NCBI RefSeq assembly: GCF_963678635.1
Contig: NC_087065.1
Span: 67,921,374 to 67,985,373 of the forward strand
Origin: Symsagittifera roscoffensis
Lineage: Eukaryota > Xenacoelomorpha > Acoela > Convolutidae
DNA: 64,000 nt
Direction of reading: 5' to 3'
The notes beneath the pieces were generated by a model. The model made no database searches. It had not been told where the DNA came from and saw only the letters and a program-made list of their open reading frames with translations. Of this stretch, positions 1 through 12,150 are shown in pieces (position 1 is the stretch's first letter; each line of letters begins with the position of its first letter). The translations under genes were made by a program, and so were the position numbers.

Positions 1-1213
1 TTGTAAGCACGACAAGTATGTAGTTCAATGTACTTAATTTGTATTTCAATGCTACGTTCCCTTGGCCGAAAAACATCCGCTACAAATAAGCCGATTTAGA
101 AATCTTTTTTTTTTGAAGAAAACTTATAAAGCATTTCTACACTACATTATAATTAGTTTATTTTTTCGACTTTATTATTTTGTGAAAATTTTCGACTTAC
201 TGAATGCTCGTCCAAATTGAACGCCTCTTGAAGTGAGATTGAGACATAGTGCTCTCCCTGAGGTCGAACGGTAGACGAGCGATCACGTATAGGCGCGAAA
301 TTAGTTCATCAAAATTGGAGGACATTAAGTGGGAGAGAGAATTAAGTTCACTCAAAAAATATCTCGAGTGGATGCTTAAAAAATCTAAAATTATATGTGG
401 TGATTACATAAAGGCACTAAAGAAAATGTCAAGCACAACAAGTAAGGAGTTAAAAATTAATATTTTTCTAAAAATATTTTTTTTCTAATGGATGCGTAAA
501 TAAACGAAAATAGCCATACAAAAACGTAGGTGTTTTTACTTATTCGCCCCCAAAATAACTTACCAACGCCAACGCGCCATTTGATTGTTGAACAAGTTGT
601 TTAAATTATCTTCTAGCAACGCCGTCAACTTCAGCCAATGAAATTTGAGCGGTTAAGAAGCAGTAAGCAGACAATCGAGTTAGCTCACAGGTCAATAATT
701 AGACAATTTATAAAGTTCAGGTGATTTTTGCCGAGCAAAAACTACTATATTAATTCCCTGACAGGGTCTTATGCACTAGACGGCCCAAAATCAGTGTTTC
801 TACATCTTGCGCTGAAATTTATGCGGTCGAATTGAATTGCCTAATTTTAACCAAGCAAAGAAGGTCAGGCATTTCAATCAACATTTCCAGTAGATGAAAA
901 CATAAGCCGAAATTACCAACAACGTGAAATTCAATCCAACGAATTTTCGGTCACTTTTGAAATTTCGTCCAGCCAAAAAAAATTCTGTAAATTTTTTTCA
1001 ACAGAACGAAAATTTTATGCTTTCGGTTATTTCGGCAATTAATTCATTTTATCTATTTGAGGTTTTAATTGAAATTCCATGTTATTTGAACCATGTTATT
1101 TGAAGTTTGTTGGCTAATTAGCCAATCAGACTCAACCAATATCAAGATGTAGCAAAATTGATTTTGGGCCGTTAAGTGCATAGGAAGCCCCTGACAATTC
1201 TAAATAACTTTTT
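1..1213. other. AT-rich gene-free stretch
   Basis: No supported gene. The only open frame (249-488, plus strand, 79 codons) is Lys/Ser-rich, has no recognisable domain and lies in low-complexity sequence, so I treat it as chance. Homopolymer A and T runs are common. No RNA gene or repeat unit was recognised. Confidence 0.6.
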
Positions 1214-1726
1214 GTTCCGACTTTCGAAACGAAAGTAACGGAATATTTGTGCTCGGGGTGGGTTTTTTTTTCTTCAGACAAATTTCGACTTTTTAACTAG
1301 CCATTTTTGACGGAATTTTTAAATATCATTTGAAAGGTATTGTTGTCCTGAGCTCAAACTTGAAAAGATATTTCACCTGTGATCATTTTTCGTAAAGTTA
1401 TGGGGGTTTAAAGCTTGCCATTTTGACCAATTTGGGACAATTAACGCGTGGTATATTTCGCGCTATTACCGCGTAAGCGAATTTTAATCCGTCTTAGAAA
1501 TCGCTCCAAATTGGTTTAACGAAGCCTATTTGCCATAAATGATCTGTTACAAGTAGCGAAATCTATCCTTTTGCACTTTATATGGCGTGTGGGGGGATGA
1601 TTTTCATAAAAAATATCAAATTTTAGAAAAATTTTTTTAAATTATTTTTTAATGTTTTTACTGTTCCATAAACCTAAATAGCCAGTCGGAACATTCAGGG
1701 CTTCGCCCTGATACGAGCAGTCTTGT
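1214..1726 (+). mobile_element. HINE/Helentron-like non-autonomous element, copy 1
   Basis: One of a family of non-coding copies about 370-670 bp long. The left end is GTTCCGACTTTCGAAACGAA, which folds on itself (CTTTCG pairs with CGAAAG, TTCCG with CGGAA). The right end has AGTCGGAAC, the inverse of the left GTTCCGACT, placed about 45 bases inside the end. It is followed by a perfect hairpin (CAGGGC-TTC-GCCCTG) and then a short tail ending in CAGTCTTGT. An inverted repeat that is terminal on the left but subterminal on the right, with a hairpin near the right end, is the layout described for Helentron-associated elements. Class assignment is inference. The repeat family itself is seen directly, since the same ends recur at several places in this window. 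Confidence 0.7.
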
Positions 1727-4157
1727 TTTCTTTCTCAACAATATCTCGAATGATTTCCAAACAAAAAGTATTTTTCCTATTAAATGTACAATTCCCCTCC
1801 TCGCCATCCAAATCGATTTAGGGGAAAAACTGGTTTTTCCTAGCTAACTTTGAGGGCAAAATCAACTGGTCAAAAGAATTTAAAAGCTCATCCAAAAATA
1901 ATTTTTGGTTCATTAACTAAAATAGGCATTCCTTTTAAAAAAATTTCTCAAACAGTGTATTCTGTGCGCTTCTTTGAATTGAAAATTTTAATGCAAAATC
2001 AACTGTCAGAATTGATAAATGGCTAGGGGAAGATTCTACGTTAGGTCATTTAAGAGAGGAGACAGTACGGCCGATTCTAATTTTTTAACCTGCTCTCAAT
2101 AAAATGTTGAAAGTGAAATTGGTGTTATTTTTCGGCAAATTAATTTGACTTTGTCTGGTTTGTCTGTTCTTTGACCTGTCTGCTTACTTGGTTGACTGCA
2201 TAGTGGCTGCATACTTCTTCAGCGAGAGTTTGGGAGACAACACACTATTTTTTTTTGATGCAATCAAAGACCAAGAAAAAACTTTTAAAAAAATAATTTT
2301 TTTTTCAAATTCAGAAAAAATCATTCGGATAAAAGAGCAATTGAAGTAGTAAAGAAGCTACAAAATGGATTAAAATTGCTGAAATAGATTAAATTTTGCA
2401 AATTGGGAGCAAAGTTTCATCCATATTTCCGTTTAATATGGACGATAGGTTTTGAACTCAATACCGTTCTAAAGACGAACAAACATTCCTTGAGGTACCT
2501 AAAATTGTGCAAAAAAATCACTTTACGCCATATTTCTTTGCCGTCACGATCAATCACGCTGTCGGATCAACTATTAAATTTTAGTTATTGGTTAGAGAAA
2601 AGTTTAGTGAAAATCATTCACTAACAAGAAAAACTAGCATTCTCAATTATGAACAAAGACAACCGGTTGCTGTGCATCTAGCACAGAATGTTCTGACCAC
2701 ATTCATAAAAAAAACATGTTTTTTTTTCTGTTTTTTCTATATAAAGTAGTTTTCGTAAGTGGCGTGGTGACAGAACTATACAAACGCGTACAAAACTAGC
2801 GAAGTAAGCAAAGTCATAACAACAGAGATCTTCAAAAATGAAAAATAAACAAATTTGAGAAATTATTCAAAAAAATTCTAAAATTTTTTTTTTTGCACGA
2901 TAATGTTTTTATATTTTTAGAAAAGATTTATCGCCAAAGGAGCCGTAAATGAAGCTTCCACAACTAGTTTTTCTTTTATTAAAATTTAACTCAGCTGACC
3001 AGTCTCCATCAATTTTTATACCACGAACGTTACTCGAATGCGTTACAAGCTTAAAATTGGACAAAATCTAAAAAAATTCCAAAGAGTTTTTCTCGATACT
3101 GAAACAGTTTTAAAAATTTTTGAACATTGTTCAAACCACGACTGAAAAGGCTTTATAATGATTCTCTTTCAACCAGTTCCGATGTTTTTTGGTACTTGAT
3201 TTTGCATGGAAAGCAAAAAAAAGAAAACACTAAATTATCCTCGAATACTAAGTTCATCCCGATTTTGAATAGTCGGAACAGAAAATATATATAGAAATTA
3301 CACGTGCCTAGAAATTTCAAAAATTGATGTCTGCTTTAAAAAAACTAGATAATTGATATGGGCAAGGATCAAAGCTAGCAACCAAAAATTTTACGAATGG
3401 AGAAAAATATCTAACTGAAAGAGAAGAACGAGGACAGAATTGGCATGCAAATACTTAGACAGAAAAAGAAAAAACAGGATATTTTTAGTTTTAGTGGATC
3501 AGCATCAAAAATGAATTCTGACTCAACCAAAATAAGAAAACTGTTTTCTAAGAAAGCAAAACGAACGGAAACTGTCACTTATTTTTGCGAGCGAAGAAAA
3601 ATTATATTAGATATTCAAATAAAAGAAGAAAGCATGCCAAACAATGTTACCTAGATGCGAAGCACATGTTATTGGCTGAAACAATATCAAAACATCTTTT
3701 GGTTTCTTTTAGATCTAGAACCCATTCACGCAGAAATAAATACTTCTAATCCTCATTTTGACAATCTTGCTATAGAGTTGAATGGCGAATAAAGCCATAA
3801 TATAGTGCCTTATTTAGATCACGATTAAGCTGCAGAAGATTTATCCATAGATACGGTTCACACATTAAAAATGAGGTGAGAAAATGGCTAATTGAATGCG
3901 GAAACTCACGGAATGACAAGATTGCTGGATTGCTTCAAACTGAATTTCAAACTTGCAAAAATTTTAAAAAATGAATGTACAAGTAGAATTTACTTTGAGG
4001 AAAATTTTTATATAATGTTTGATTTTTCGGATCAATTCATTACGATTTTTATAGACTTTTGAAGAATAAAATAATAAAGACATTTAAAAACTTGAATTGA
4101 GCGGTCGAGCTTCCCAAAAAAGTAAATTCTCCTTTCATCTGATTAGTTATCTTTTTT
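1727..4157. other. AT-rich stretch, no confident gene
   Basis: I see no supportable gene. A weak coding-like trace runs on the plus strand from about 3445 to 3970: a 69-codon Lys/Ser-rich frame followed by further short protein-like stretches in other frames. I could not match it to a family and it is interrupted by many stops. It could be a decayed transposase or exon debris. The rest is low-complexity A/T with long T runs. Confidence 0.45.
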
Positions 4158-4529
4158 TTCCGACTTTCAAAAAAGTGAGAAATATATATGCCCGAGGTGT
4201 TTTTTTTATTCAGACCAGTTTTAGAAAATTTGACTGCGTAAGGCTTTGATCCGGAAAACTTGGAATTGCCAAGCGAGTATGTTTGCACTAGACTAACGTG
4301 CGTCTTTGCTGAGGGAATAATACTTTAATAATGTGAACCATATCCGCTCTCATAATCTATCCAAATTGATTGGTCTTATTGATTCCACAAACAACTCAAA
4401 TTTTAACCCTTTGATATTGTCAGCCTAAAATTCGTAGTTTGCCTATATTTCATTTACCAAAAACTATTCGAGACCAATTACTGGGCAGTCGGAACTTTCA
4501 GGGTTTTGCCCTGATGCGAGCAGTCTTGT
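4158..4529 (+). mobile_element. HINE-like element, copy 2 (diverged)
   Basis: The left end starts TTCCGACTTTCAAAAAAGTG and the right end carries CAGTCGGAACTTTCAGGG, a hairpin CAGGG-TTTTG-CCCTG and the CAGTCTTGT tail. The middle differs strongly from the other copies, so this is an old or distinct subfamily member about 370 bp long. It is non-coding; the minus-strand frame across 4049-4288 is incidental. Confidence 0.6.
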
Positions 4530-6600
4530 TATTTTATATGCTTGACTCAGTACACCTACTAAAAGCACCTTGAGGTAGGATAACGATACTCTTTCACAAT
4601 ATGTTTAGTTTTGATGTTTTATAAGAATTTTTGTAGAGTAATAGATTTATAAGTCATTAGTAGACTTCTTACATACATTTTGTAAGGCTTTTTTGCCAAA
4701 TTGAATTCGCGTAGTTTTTATCAGCTGATTTGCTTTTTTGTTAATCTTTAGAGAATCGCAATATAAACTGGGCAACTAGCGAAAACTAATTTTGAATTTC
4801 AAAATTTTATTAAGTTTTTTTTTGTTTTAAATAATCAACTCTTTTAAGCTGAAGATCTTTAAATTTTTTAATTTGTGGTGATCATCACGAGGCGTTGATT
4901 TTGTAGTGATAATCATTAAATGAAATATTGGCAAACTAAGCACTGGATAGGTGCACATTTTGGCGTCTGAAGGTTTTTGGAGTCCAGAGACAAGTCTTTC
5001 AACATGTTTAAGTTTTGTCAGAACAATCAATGAAAACGAGAGAACAAAAGCAGAACAAAGAGAGCTTCCTTGTTGCGGAATCTGCTTACAATTCATAAAA
5101 AAACTCGATTTGGTCTCGTTATGATTTCAAGTTTGACTTTTTATTCACTTGTATGTCAGATTTTTATTTCAGTAACTTGTGAAATTTTAGGAAAGACTTT
5201 TTCATTGATGTTCTTTTGTCTTAAACATCAAGTAAATTGATCTCAGTTTTTGTTCGATAAAAATTTTTCAAGAAAGTTCTTTAAAAGATTTACAAGAAGC
5301 GTTTAGCGGCTGTACTCTAATTTACTTCCAATTTGAATAAAATCAGCCATTCTTTTTTATTTAATAAGAATTCCATCTCCGGTTGCCCACACTTTGTTCT
5401 GATAGATACGTTTAATTGTCCATTTTTTTAAATTTTGTTTTGAGGCTTTAGTAATCTAAAGTTTACTAAATCTGTGTCACAAGTGATTTGCAGATACGCT
5501 ATCTTGAATTATTATTGTAAACCTTCCATGGAAGTAGTTATGGTCTGAACGGCTTCCTCCTTAATTGATAGACATCACTCACAAGGCTAGAAAAATCACA
5601 GCCTATGAACAGTTTTCAAATATTTGACTAAGACCGCAAAACAAGTAAATTTTTATTTTTTTTGCGGTTCAAAATTTGTTTTGAGAAATTATTAAACAAT
5701 TCAATTTTTTAAAGAACCGTATTTTAAAAAAGAAAATTAGATAATTTTGAGTATTTCGCGTAGTAACCGCCCTATTAATCAGTCACTGTAAAAGTTTTAA
5801 AAAAATTAAACCTAACTATATAATTGTTTTATGTTTACGCCATTGTTGCTTTAGCAAAGCAAACCCTTCTCCCTTAGAACTAGACAACAAAACATAAAAT
5901 ACGCGTCAAATATTGAACTAAATTTTCTCTATTTTTTGGTTTTTTCATTTATTGAAATTTTTTCTCTAGTCAAACAAACTGCTTACTTAAGTTAATTGTT
6001 AAAGCTGAACTTTTTTCTGGGGAATAATGTTTTTTATTTTGCTCCTATTTACTTTATGCTAATTAAAAACCATTTAAAATGTCACGAGAAGCTGTCATAC
6101 GTTTCTGCACAAAACTTCTTGCAAACTGCTCCATTAAGCTTATGTTTCCCCTCTAGTGTTTTGTCAAAATGAATATTTTAGAACTCTTCAAGCAATACAT
6201 AATTAGGAAATTTATTCATGCTTCCTGAACTGTGAATTTTTTAGCGCTGTAATTTTTTAGACGTATGCGTTGAACATAATTTATGCGGAAACATTTTATG
6301 ACGTCTTGAAATTTAGTGACGTCAATTTTGTGATTGACAGGTATGAACTAAAATGCTCTAAATAATTATTAAAACCGACAGAACATCTGAATAAAAGTCT
6401 GAAAATTTGACAGAAGGATTTCAAAGAGTTTAACTGCCAATTGTTTGCCAAAAATAACCTCGGAAGTCATACACGCGCCTCTAGGCAAGAAATCACTGAA
6501 GAATTAAAAAAAAAAGACATGCAAACGTTATATCATTTTTGTGTTTTGGTTACCAAAAAAGTATAGACTAGATTTAAGTAATCGGATCTTTTTAAGAAAC

Positions 6601-6672
6601 ACTTCTACTGCAAAAAGGGAAAATTTCGAGATGCTAACTTCTACTGCAAAAAGGGAAAATTTCGAGATGCTA
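6601..6672. repeat. 36-bp perfect tandem duplication
   Basis: The 36-base unit starting ACTTCTACTGCAAAAAGGGA is present twice in direct succession (6601-6636 and 6637-6672) without mismatch. A diverged single copy of part of the unit (ACTGCAAAAGGGGGAAAA) lies near 7565. Perfect identity points to a recent slippage or duplication event. Confidence 0.9.
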
Positions 6673-7039
6673 AAAGTTAAATTCAGAGTGAAAAAAGGAT
6701 CAATGAAACTGAAACAACTTTAGTCGCATTAAGCGCCTTTTTCTGCCCTTAATGGAAAAGAAGCAATTTTTTTGTGCTGCAGAGAACAGTTTTTGATATT
6801 CAGTTACAAGGCTAGAGCACCAACCCTGGTAAGTCGCTTTGCTCGATGAGCCAATGGTCGCCCAAATAAAAGTTTTCAAAAAAAACTTGGAAATAAATTT
6901 CGATATTTTTCTTTTTCAAAATTTTTCTCGATGCTCATATAAAATAAACTTCAGTCAGTCAATTGATAGCGTGCTACGAACACATCAACAATCTTCTTGC
7001 GTTTGCTGACGTCTTTTTGTAGCGTTTTACCGTCTTTGT

Positions 7040-7056
7040 GGGGGGGGGGGGGGGGG
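7040..7056. repeat. Homopolymer G run (17)
   Basis: Seventeen G in a row within AT-rich DNA. A 10-G run follows at 7191-7200 and another of 15 G at 21227-21241. Such runs can form G-quadruplexes and are also prone to sequencing-length error. Confidence 0.85.
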
Positions 7057-7800
7057 AGATTGCTCAATTGATCCGAAATTTCGTTACCAAGTACAAAATT
7101 GTCACATGCTGAACCAGTTGTGTTTGAATGCAATTCAGTTGTCATGTGCAATTCTGTATACGATGATTAATCTTTTCTAGCTACTATATAGGGGGGGGGG
7201 TCGGGGAGATCCGAATAATCTTGGATTGAGTATAGTTGAATTTGGATAATTACTCAGCTATTCGATTGCTCAGCCTAAGAACTAGTTCCCTCTAAGATTT
7301 TTTGAAAATTTGCGGCGACATTTTTTGGATGGACAGCTCTGATCTTAAATGCTTTGAATAATTGCTAAAATACGAAAACTGACAAGAATGACTTCATAGA
7401 ATTTTACGGCCAATTAATTGCCAAAAAGGCTGATCAAATTTTATACAACCGACTTGTGGCTTTTTTACGTAAGATGTTTAATCTAATATCAAATTGTTCT
7501 GCGAAATAGTCACCTAAAAAGATAAGAGATTGATTTATGCAGTCAGATTTTTTAATGATCCTTTTTTACTGCAAAAGGGGGAAAAATTTTTGTGGGTGCA
7601 AAATCCATATGCCATTGGTCTTATTTTTTTATAAGGTTGGTTAATTTTTACTAGACAACATAGGGATCCAAATAATCTTAAAAATATTTTGGTTGAGTTA
7701 GCATAGTCATTCAGTTTTTCGATTAATCGATCAATTTAAAACACTAGTTCACGACGAAAAGCAATTATTCTTGTTTGTCTAAGTTCATATTTTAGTTATT

Positions 7801-8474
7801 GTTCCGACTTTGATGCGAAAGTAACGGAATATTTGTGCTCGGGTGGGTTTTTTTTCTTCAGACAAACTTCGACTTTTTAACTAGCCATTTTTGACAGAAT
7901 TTTTTTTACTTCATCCGAAATGTATTGTTGTCCTGAGCTCAAATTTGAAAAGATATTTCTCCTGTGATCATTTCTCGCAAAGTTGGCCAATTAGGGACAA
8001 TTAACGCGCGATATATTTCGCGCTATTAACGCGTAAGCGGAGAGTTAATCCGTCTTAGAAATTGTTCCAAATTGGTTCAAAGAAGCCTATGTCCAAATTG
8101 TTGTCCTGAGCTCCAATTTGGAAAGATATTTCTCCTGTGATCATTTCTCGTAAAGTTGGCCAATTAGGGACAATTAACGCGCGATATATTTCGCGCTATT
8201 AACGCGTAAGCGGAGAGTTAATCCGTCTTAGAATTTGTTCCAAATTGGTTCAAAGAAGCCTATTTGTCATAATTGGTTTTTTACAACGAGCAAATTAGAT
8301 TCTTTTGTACTGTAAATGGCGTGTGGGGAGATGGTTTTCTTTAAAAAATTTTAGAAAATTTTTTTTTTCATTTTTTTTAAAATTTCATTAAAATTTTTAA
8401 TTTTGTTACTGCTCCATAAACCTTAAGAGGCAGTCGGAACATTCAGGGCTTCGCCCTGATACGAGCAGTCTTGT
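7801..8474 (+). mobile_element. HINE-like element, copy 3, with internal duplication
   Basis: Same ends as copy 1 (GTTCCGACTTTGATGCGAAAG on the left; AGTCGGAAC, CAGGGC hairpin and CAGTCTTGT on the right). The element is about 674 bp because an internal segment of 173 bp, beginning ATTGTTGTCCTGAGCTC, is tandemly duplicated (about 7924-8096 and 8097-8269). The duplicated unit includes the family's GCGCGATATATTTCGCGC core, itself a near palindrome. Confidence 0.72.
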
Positions 8475-8579
8475 ATTAGTTTTAGATCGAATGCTGAATA
8501 CTGAAGTTTTTGGCACGAAAGATCGATAACCTTCCAAACAATTGTTGAACAGATGGACTCGTTCGAATTATGACTTACG

Positions 8580-9587
8580 GAAAATTCAAATAAAAAAATT
8601 TGAAAACAAAAAGATTCTGTATTCTGAGTAAACACCCTTCTGCATAATTCCATACTTAATGTTGAAAGTACTTTTTGGCAGTTTGCACTAAAATTGAAAA
8701 TGTATTGGTTCTTTTTCGGGCATCTGCTTTTGAAAACAAAAAAAAGAATGTTTGAAATTTCAAATTAAAAACGGAATACTTCGGTCAACTTGTTTGCGGC
8801 TGTTTCCTGGCGTAAGGATAATACAAATACGCAAAAGTGTTTCAAATTTTTGCCGTTAACCAACTTTATGCATACTTACTTGGTTCTACTCTTAACACAA
8901 ATTGTTTCTTTATTCCGTTAAGAAAAAGTACAATCATTACTCTTATTTTATCTTAAATTTATTGTTCCGACTTTCGATACAAAAGTAACGGAATATTTGT
9001 GCTCGGGGTGGGTTTTGTTTTCTTCAGACAAATTTCGACTTTTTAACTAGCCATTTTTGACGGAATTTTTTTTTACTTTTATGCGGAATTCAAATAAAAA
9101 AATTTGAAAACAAAAAGATTCTGTATTCTGAGTAAACACTCTTCTGCATAATTCCATACTTTATGTTGAAAGTACTTTTTGGCAGTTTGCACTAAAATTG
9201 AAAATGTATTGGTTCTTTTTCGGGCATCTGCTTTTGAAAACAAAAAAAAAGAATGTTTGAAATTTCAAATTAAAAACGGAATACTTCGGTCAACTTGTTT
9301 GAGGCTGTTTCCTGGCGTAAGGCTAATACAAATACGCAAAAGTTTTTCAAATTTTTGTCGATAACCAACTTTATACTTACTTGGTTCTACTCTTCATACA
9401 AATTGTTTCTTTATTCCGTTAGGAAAAAGTACAATTATCACTCTTATTTTATCTTAAATTTATTTTTCCGACTTTCGATACGAAAGTAACGGAATATTTG
9501 TGCTCGGGGTGGGCTTTTTTCTTCAGACAAATTTCGACTTTTTAACTAGCCATTTTGACGGAATTTTTTTATATAATTGAAAAGGTA
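8580..9587. repeat. 504-bp tandem duplication including an element head
   Basis: The stretch from about 8580 to 9083 is repeated from about 9084 to 9587. Each copy has an AT-rich left part (ATTCAAATAAAAAAATTTG, then the GATTCTGTATTCTGAGTAAA region) followed by the first about 120 bases of the HINE-like family (8964-9083 and 9465-9587). Only the second copy continues into a complete element. This explains why the first head is truncated: it is a duplication product rather than a separate insertion. Confidence 0.75.
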
Positions 9588-9990
9588 CTGTTGTCTTGAG
9601 CTTAAATTTGAAAAGATATTTCACCTGTGATCATTTTTCGTAAAGTTATGAGGGTTTAAAGATTGCCATTTTGACCAATTTGGGACAATTAACGAGCGAT
9701 ATAATTCGCGCTATTAACGCGTAAGCGGAGATGTAATCCGTCCTATAAATCGTTCCAAATTGGTTGAACGAAGCTTATTTGCCATAATTGATTTGTAACA
9801 AGGAACGAAATCTATCTTTTGGTACTTTATATGGCGTGTGGGGGGATGATTTTCATTAAAAAATTTCAAATTAAAAAAAAATTCATTTTATTTTATTTCA
9901 TTTAATTTTTTTATGTTATTACTGCTGCTCCATAAACCCTAAAAGGCAGTCGGAACATTCAGGGCTTCGCCCTGATACGAGCAGTCTTGT
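9465..9990 (+). mobile_element. HINE-like element, copy 5 (full length)
   Basis: The left end TTTCCGACTTTCGATACGAA is followed by the shared core with ATAATTCGCGCTATTAACG. The right end has AGTCGGAAC, the CAGGGC/GCCCTG hairpin and the terminal CAGTCTTGT. Length is about 525 bp, matching copy 1. It is non-coding. Confidence 0.7.
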
Positions 9991-10452
9991 TTGATAAGAA
10001 TACTAATTGGATGAGATATATAGTTTCGAAATTTGGTAGTTTTTTGTTGTGCTGCTCTGATTTTATAAATACAGAGGAGAAAACTTTCGAGTGTATTAAT
10101 CGATTTTCATTCTTATTAGTACACGTTAGATGCTTTTCGACCTTTCCAATGCAAAAAAGCAATGGTTAAACGGACTTGGTCAGGGGAGATGAATGGCGGA
10201 TGACCTTGTCCTAAACCCAGACGAGCTTGATATTTTAAACCAGACTCTGTTGCCAAAAAATCAGAAACCTCTTTTTATAGGTCGACCGAATTGAATTTTT
10301 AAGCTCTCTCAAATCACTATAAAGACCCTATATAGACTAAATTTTCTGCGCCATAGGCCAATTTTATTTAAAAAAAGTCTAAAAAAGCCGTTTTAGAAAA
10401 CTTTGACCAGAAAATCGCGTTTTTTCGGTGGGCATTTCCTTTCTCAAAATTA
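9991..10452. other. Gene-free stretch
   Basis: Short overlapping frames on both strands over 9959-10169 have no recognisable domain. I see no other signal up to the palindrome that follows. Confidence 0.5.
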
Positions 10453-10537
10453 ATATATATTGGCGCTAAAGGCGCCCTTCGAGAAACGGGCGCCTTTCGA
10501 AAGTTTATCGAAAGGCGCCTTTAGCGCCAATATATAT
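10453..10537. repeat. GC-rich nested palindrome in AT-rich flanks
   Basis: A 24-base left arm (10453-10476, ATATATATTGGCGCTAAAGG then CGCC) is the exact reverse complement of 10514-10537. Inside lie further GGCGCC-containing inverted segments (GGCGCCC...GGGCGCC) and TTTCGAAAG...TATCGAAA. The sequence can extrude as a branched cruciform. The neighbouring bases 10538-10680 are unusually G-rich. No coding potential was seen. It may be a small fold-back element or a replication or recombination hotspot. Confidence 0.8.
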
Positions 10538-11279
10538 ATAATAATTCGGTCACCCAAAAATGTATATCTTAAAATGGGGGACCCTTTTGGAGGGTAGGTG
10601 AACGAATCCCTGAGGAGGGGGGTGTCCGCCCCTGTCCAAATCCCCTAAAATCTCTGAAAAAGGCGTTTATCCAGTAACCCATCCAGCCGAGCCTGTGTTC
10701 TTTTCATACAATAAACTCAACTAAGAACGAAAAATGTTGCGAACTGGTCACCAAAAGTTACAGTTAATTATCCTATTGGTATTCTGGTTGAAACTGTGAA
10801 AATAAAAAGTGATTGATTCTTTGAAATGATGCTCACCTACATCTGATTGATTTGATAAAGTTTAGCCCCGGCTTAAAACAGCTGATTCAATTGATTCGTT
10901 TCTATAAATTTCTAAAATAATTGACCGAGCATTAAACATTCATGTATGGTTTCTATATTGGGAGCGATATTTTTATAGCCTTCCATTCAAAACTAGAGGA
11001 ATAGTCGTTTTTTAACGTCATATGCCGAACGTCAAATGTTAAGTCTTTATAATTCATCAGATTTGTAAATTAGGTGGACAGCTGAAAAAGAAACCTTGAG
11101 ATCTTGAAACCTTTTTCATCTGAAGACAGAAAAGAAAAACGCGGTGTCTCCAGTAAAGGAAATTTATTTTGGTTAGTTTTATTTTGCCTAAGCGATTTTC
11201 AATTTGAACAGAAAAATGATAAAATGATCATTCTTACTGAGAAACAATATATTCAAAATGTTCAAATTAACCCGCAATG

Positions 11280-12140
11280 AGTTTTCATGAATAATAATCG
11301 ATTATAATGGATTTTTATGGTCTGTCTCCATAAGTTTCCAAAATAATTGAATATAATGGATTAATAAGCGATTATTTGACAAATAAAGTAGAAATCAATT
11401 TAATCCATTATAATCCATTATAATAGATTATAATGGATAATAAAAGAGTTGAATGAATTAAAATACATTTTTATGAGTACGAGCCTGGTTTTTTCAAAAC
11501 TTTGAAATCAAATATTCAAAACTTTAACATTGCAATCGCTAAACTGTGTTTTTTTTTACTACAGGGAAAAGTATTGTCTTTATTTATCAATTTTCTATTT
11601 GTCTCCCGCCATTCTTACTTTCTTAACGTACCACCACCTCCTCTCCCTACACTTACCCCTTGCTTACATTTACCGTAAAAATACGTGAAAAATATTTACG
11701 CGTGCCCCCTACCCCCATAAAATGCACACACACATTTAACAATCCCCCTCCCCAATCTACCGATTTTCGATTTTTACGCCGCCAAAAAAATTTAGAAGAC
11801 GTTTCAAGTACGTGTGGGGGCAGGGGTGTGTGAGGGTACGGTAGATGAGAGGGGTTGGGTGCTCCTGGTGAGATATGTGCAAACAAATGGTTTGTAAAAA
11901 AAACTAACTGTGTTAATAACTGTGAACTAATAGGTTTAAAAAGCTTGAAGAAAGTTCGAAAAAATTATAGAGATTATAATCCATTAAAATCCATTATAAT
12001 GGATTTTAAAGGGATTATAAGCGATTATTTTTATTTTAAAATGATAGATTATAACGGATTATGATCTATTGCGTCGTTCCAAAGTATAATTAGAACCGAT
12101 TATAATGCCAACGTTTTTGACCACGAAAATCGGATATGAT
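11280..12140. repeat. Field of palindromic ATAATCCATTATAATGGATT repeats
   Basis: Two clusters (about 11,285-11,450 and 11,970-12,150) are built from variants of the self-complementary motif TCCATTATAATGGA and its relatives GATTATAATGG and AATCCATTATA. The 11,460-11,960 stretch between them is more complex and contains C-rich and G-rich tracts (about 11,630-11,860). The array is irregular rather than a true satellite. No gene is present. Confidence 0.65.
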
Positions 12141-12150
12141 CGATTATGAT

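Larger units (their letters stand above)
4530..7800. other. Gene-free stretch with old dispersed repeats
   Basis: No supportable gene. The section around 5,700-6,270 shares scattered blocks with 20,790-21,230: a CAGTCACTG-containing block, TACGTTTCTGCACAAA, and a segment ending in TTTTAGACG or TTCTAGACG. The sections around 6,340-6,740 and 7,330-7,600 resemble each other, sharing a GCCAATT-TTGCCAAAAA block and ACTGCAAAA-GGG. These look like ancient copies of dispersed non-coding repeats. A 36-bp tandem duplication and two G runs lie inside and are listed separately. Confidence 0.4.

Noticed and set aside
1214-1726. Canonical Helitron
   Set aside because: The end is CTTGT rather than CTRR and there is an asymmetric inverted repeat, so a Helentron/HINE-type end fits better. 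No Rep/Helicase sequence was seen.
3445-3970. Host exon or transposase fragment
   Set aside because: Only loose protein-like character across several frames; no motif, splice structure or repeat copy supports it.
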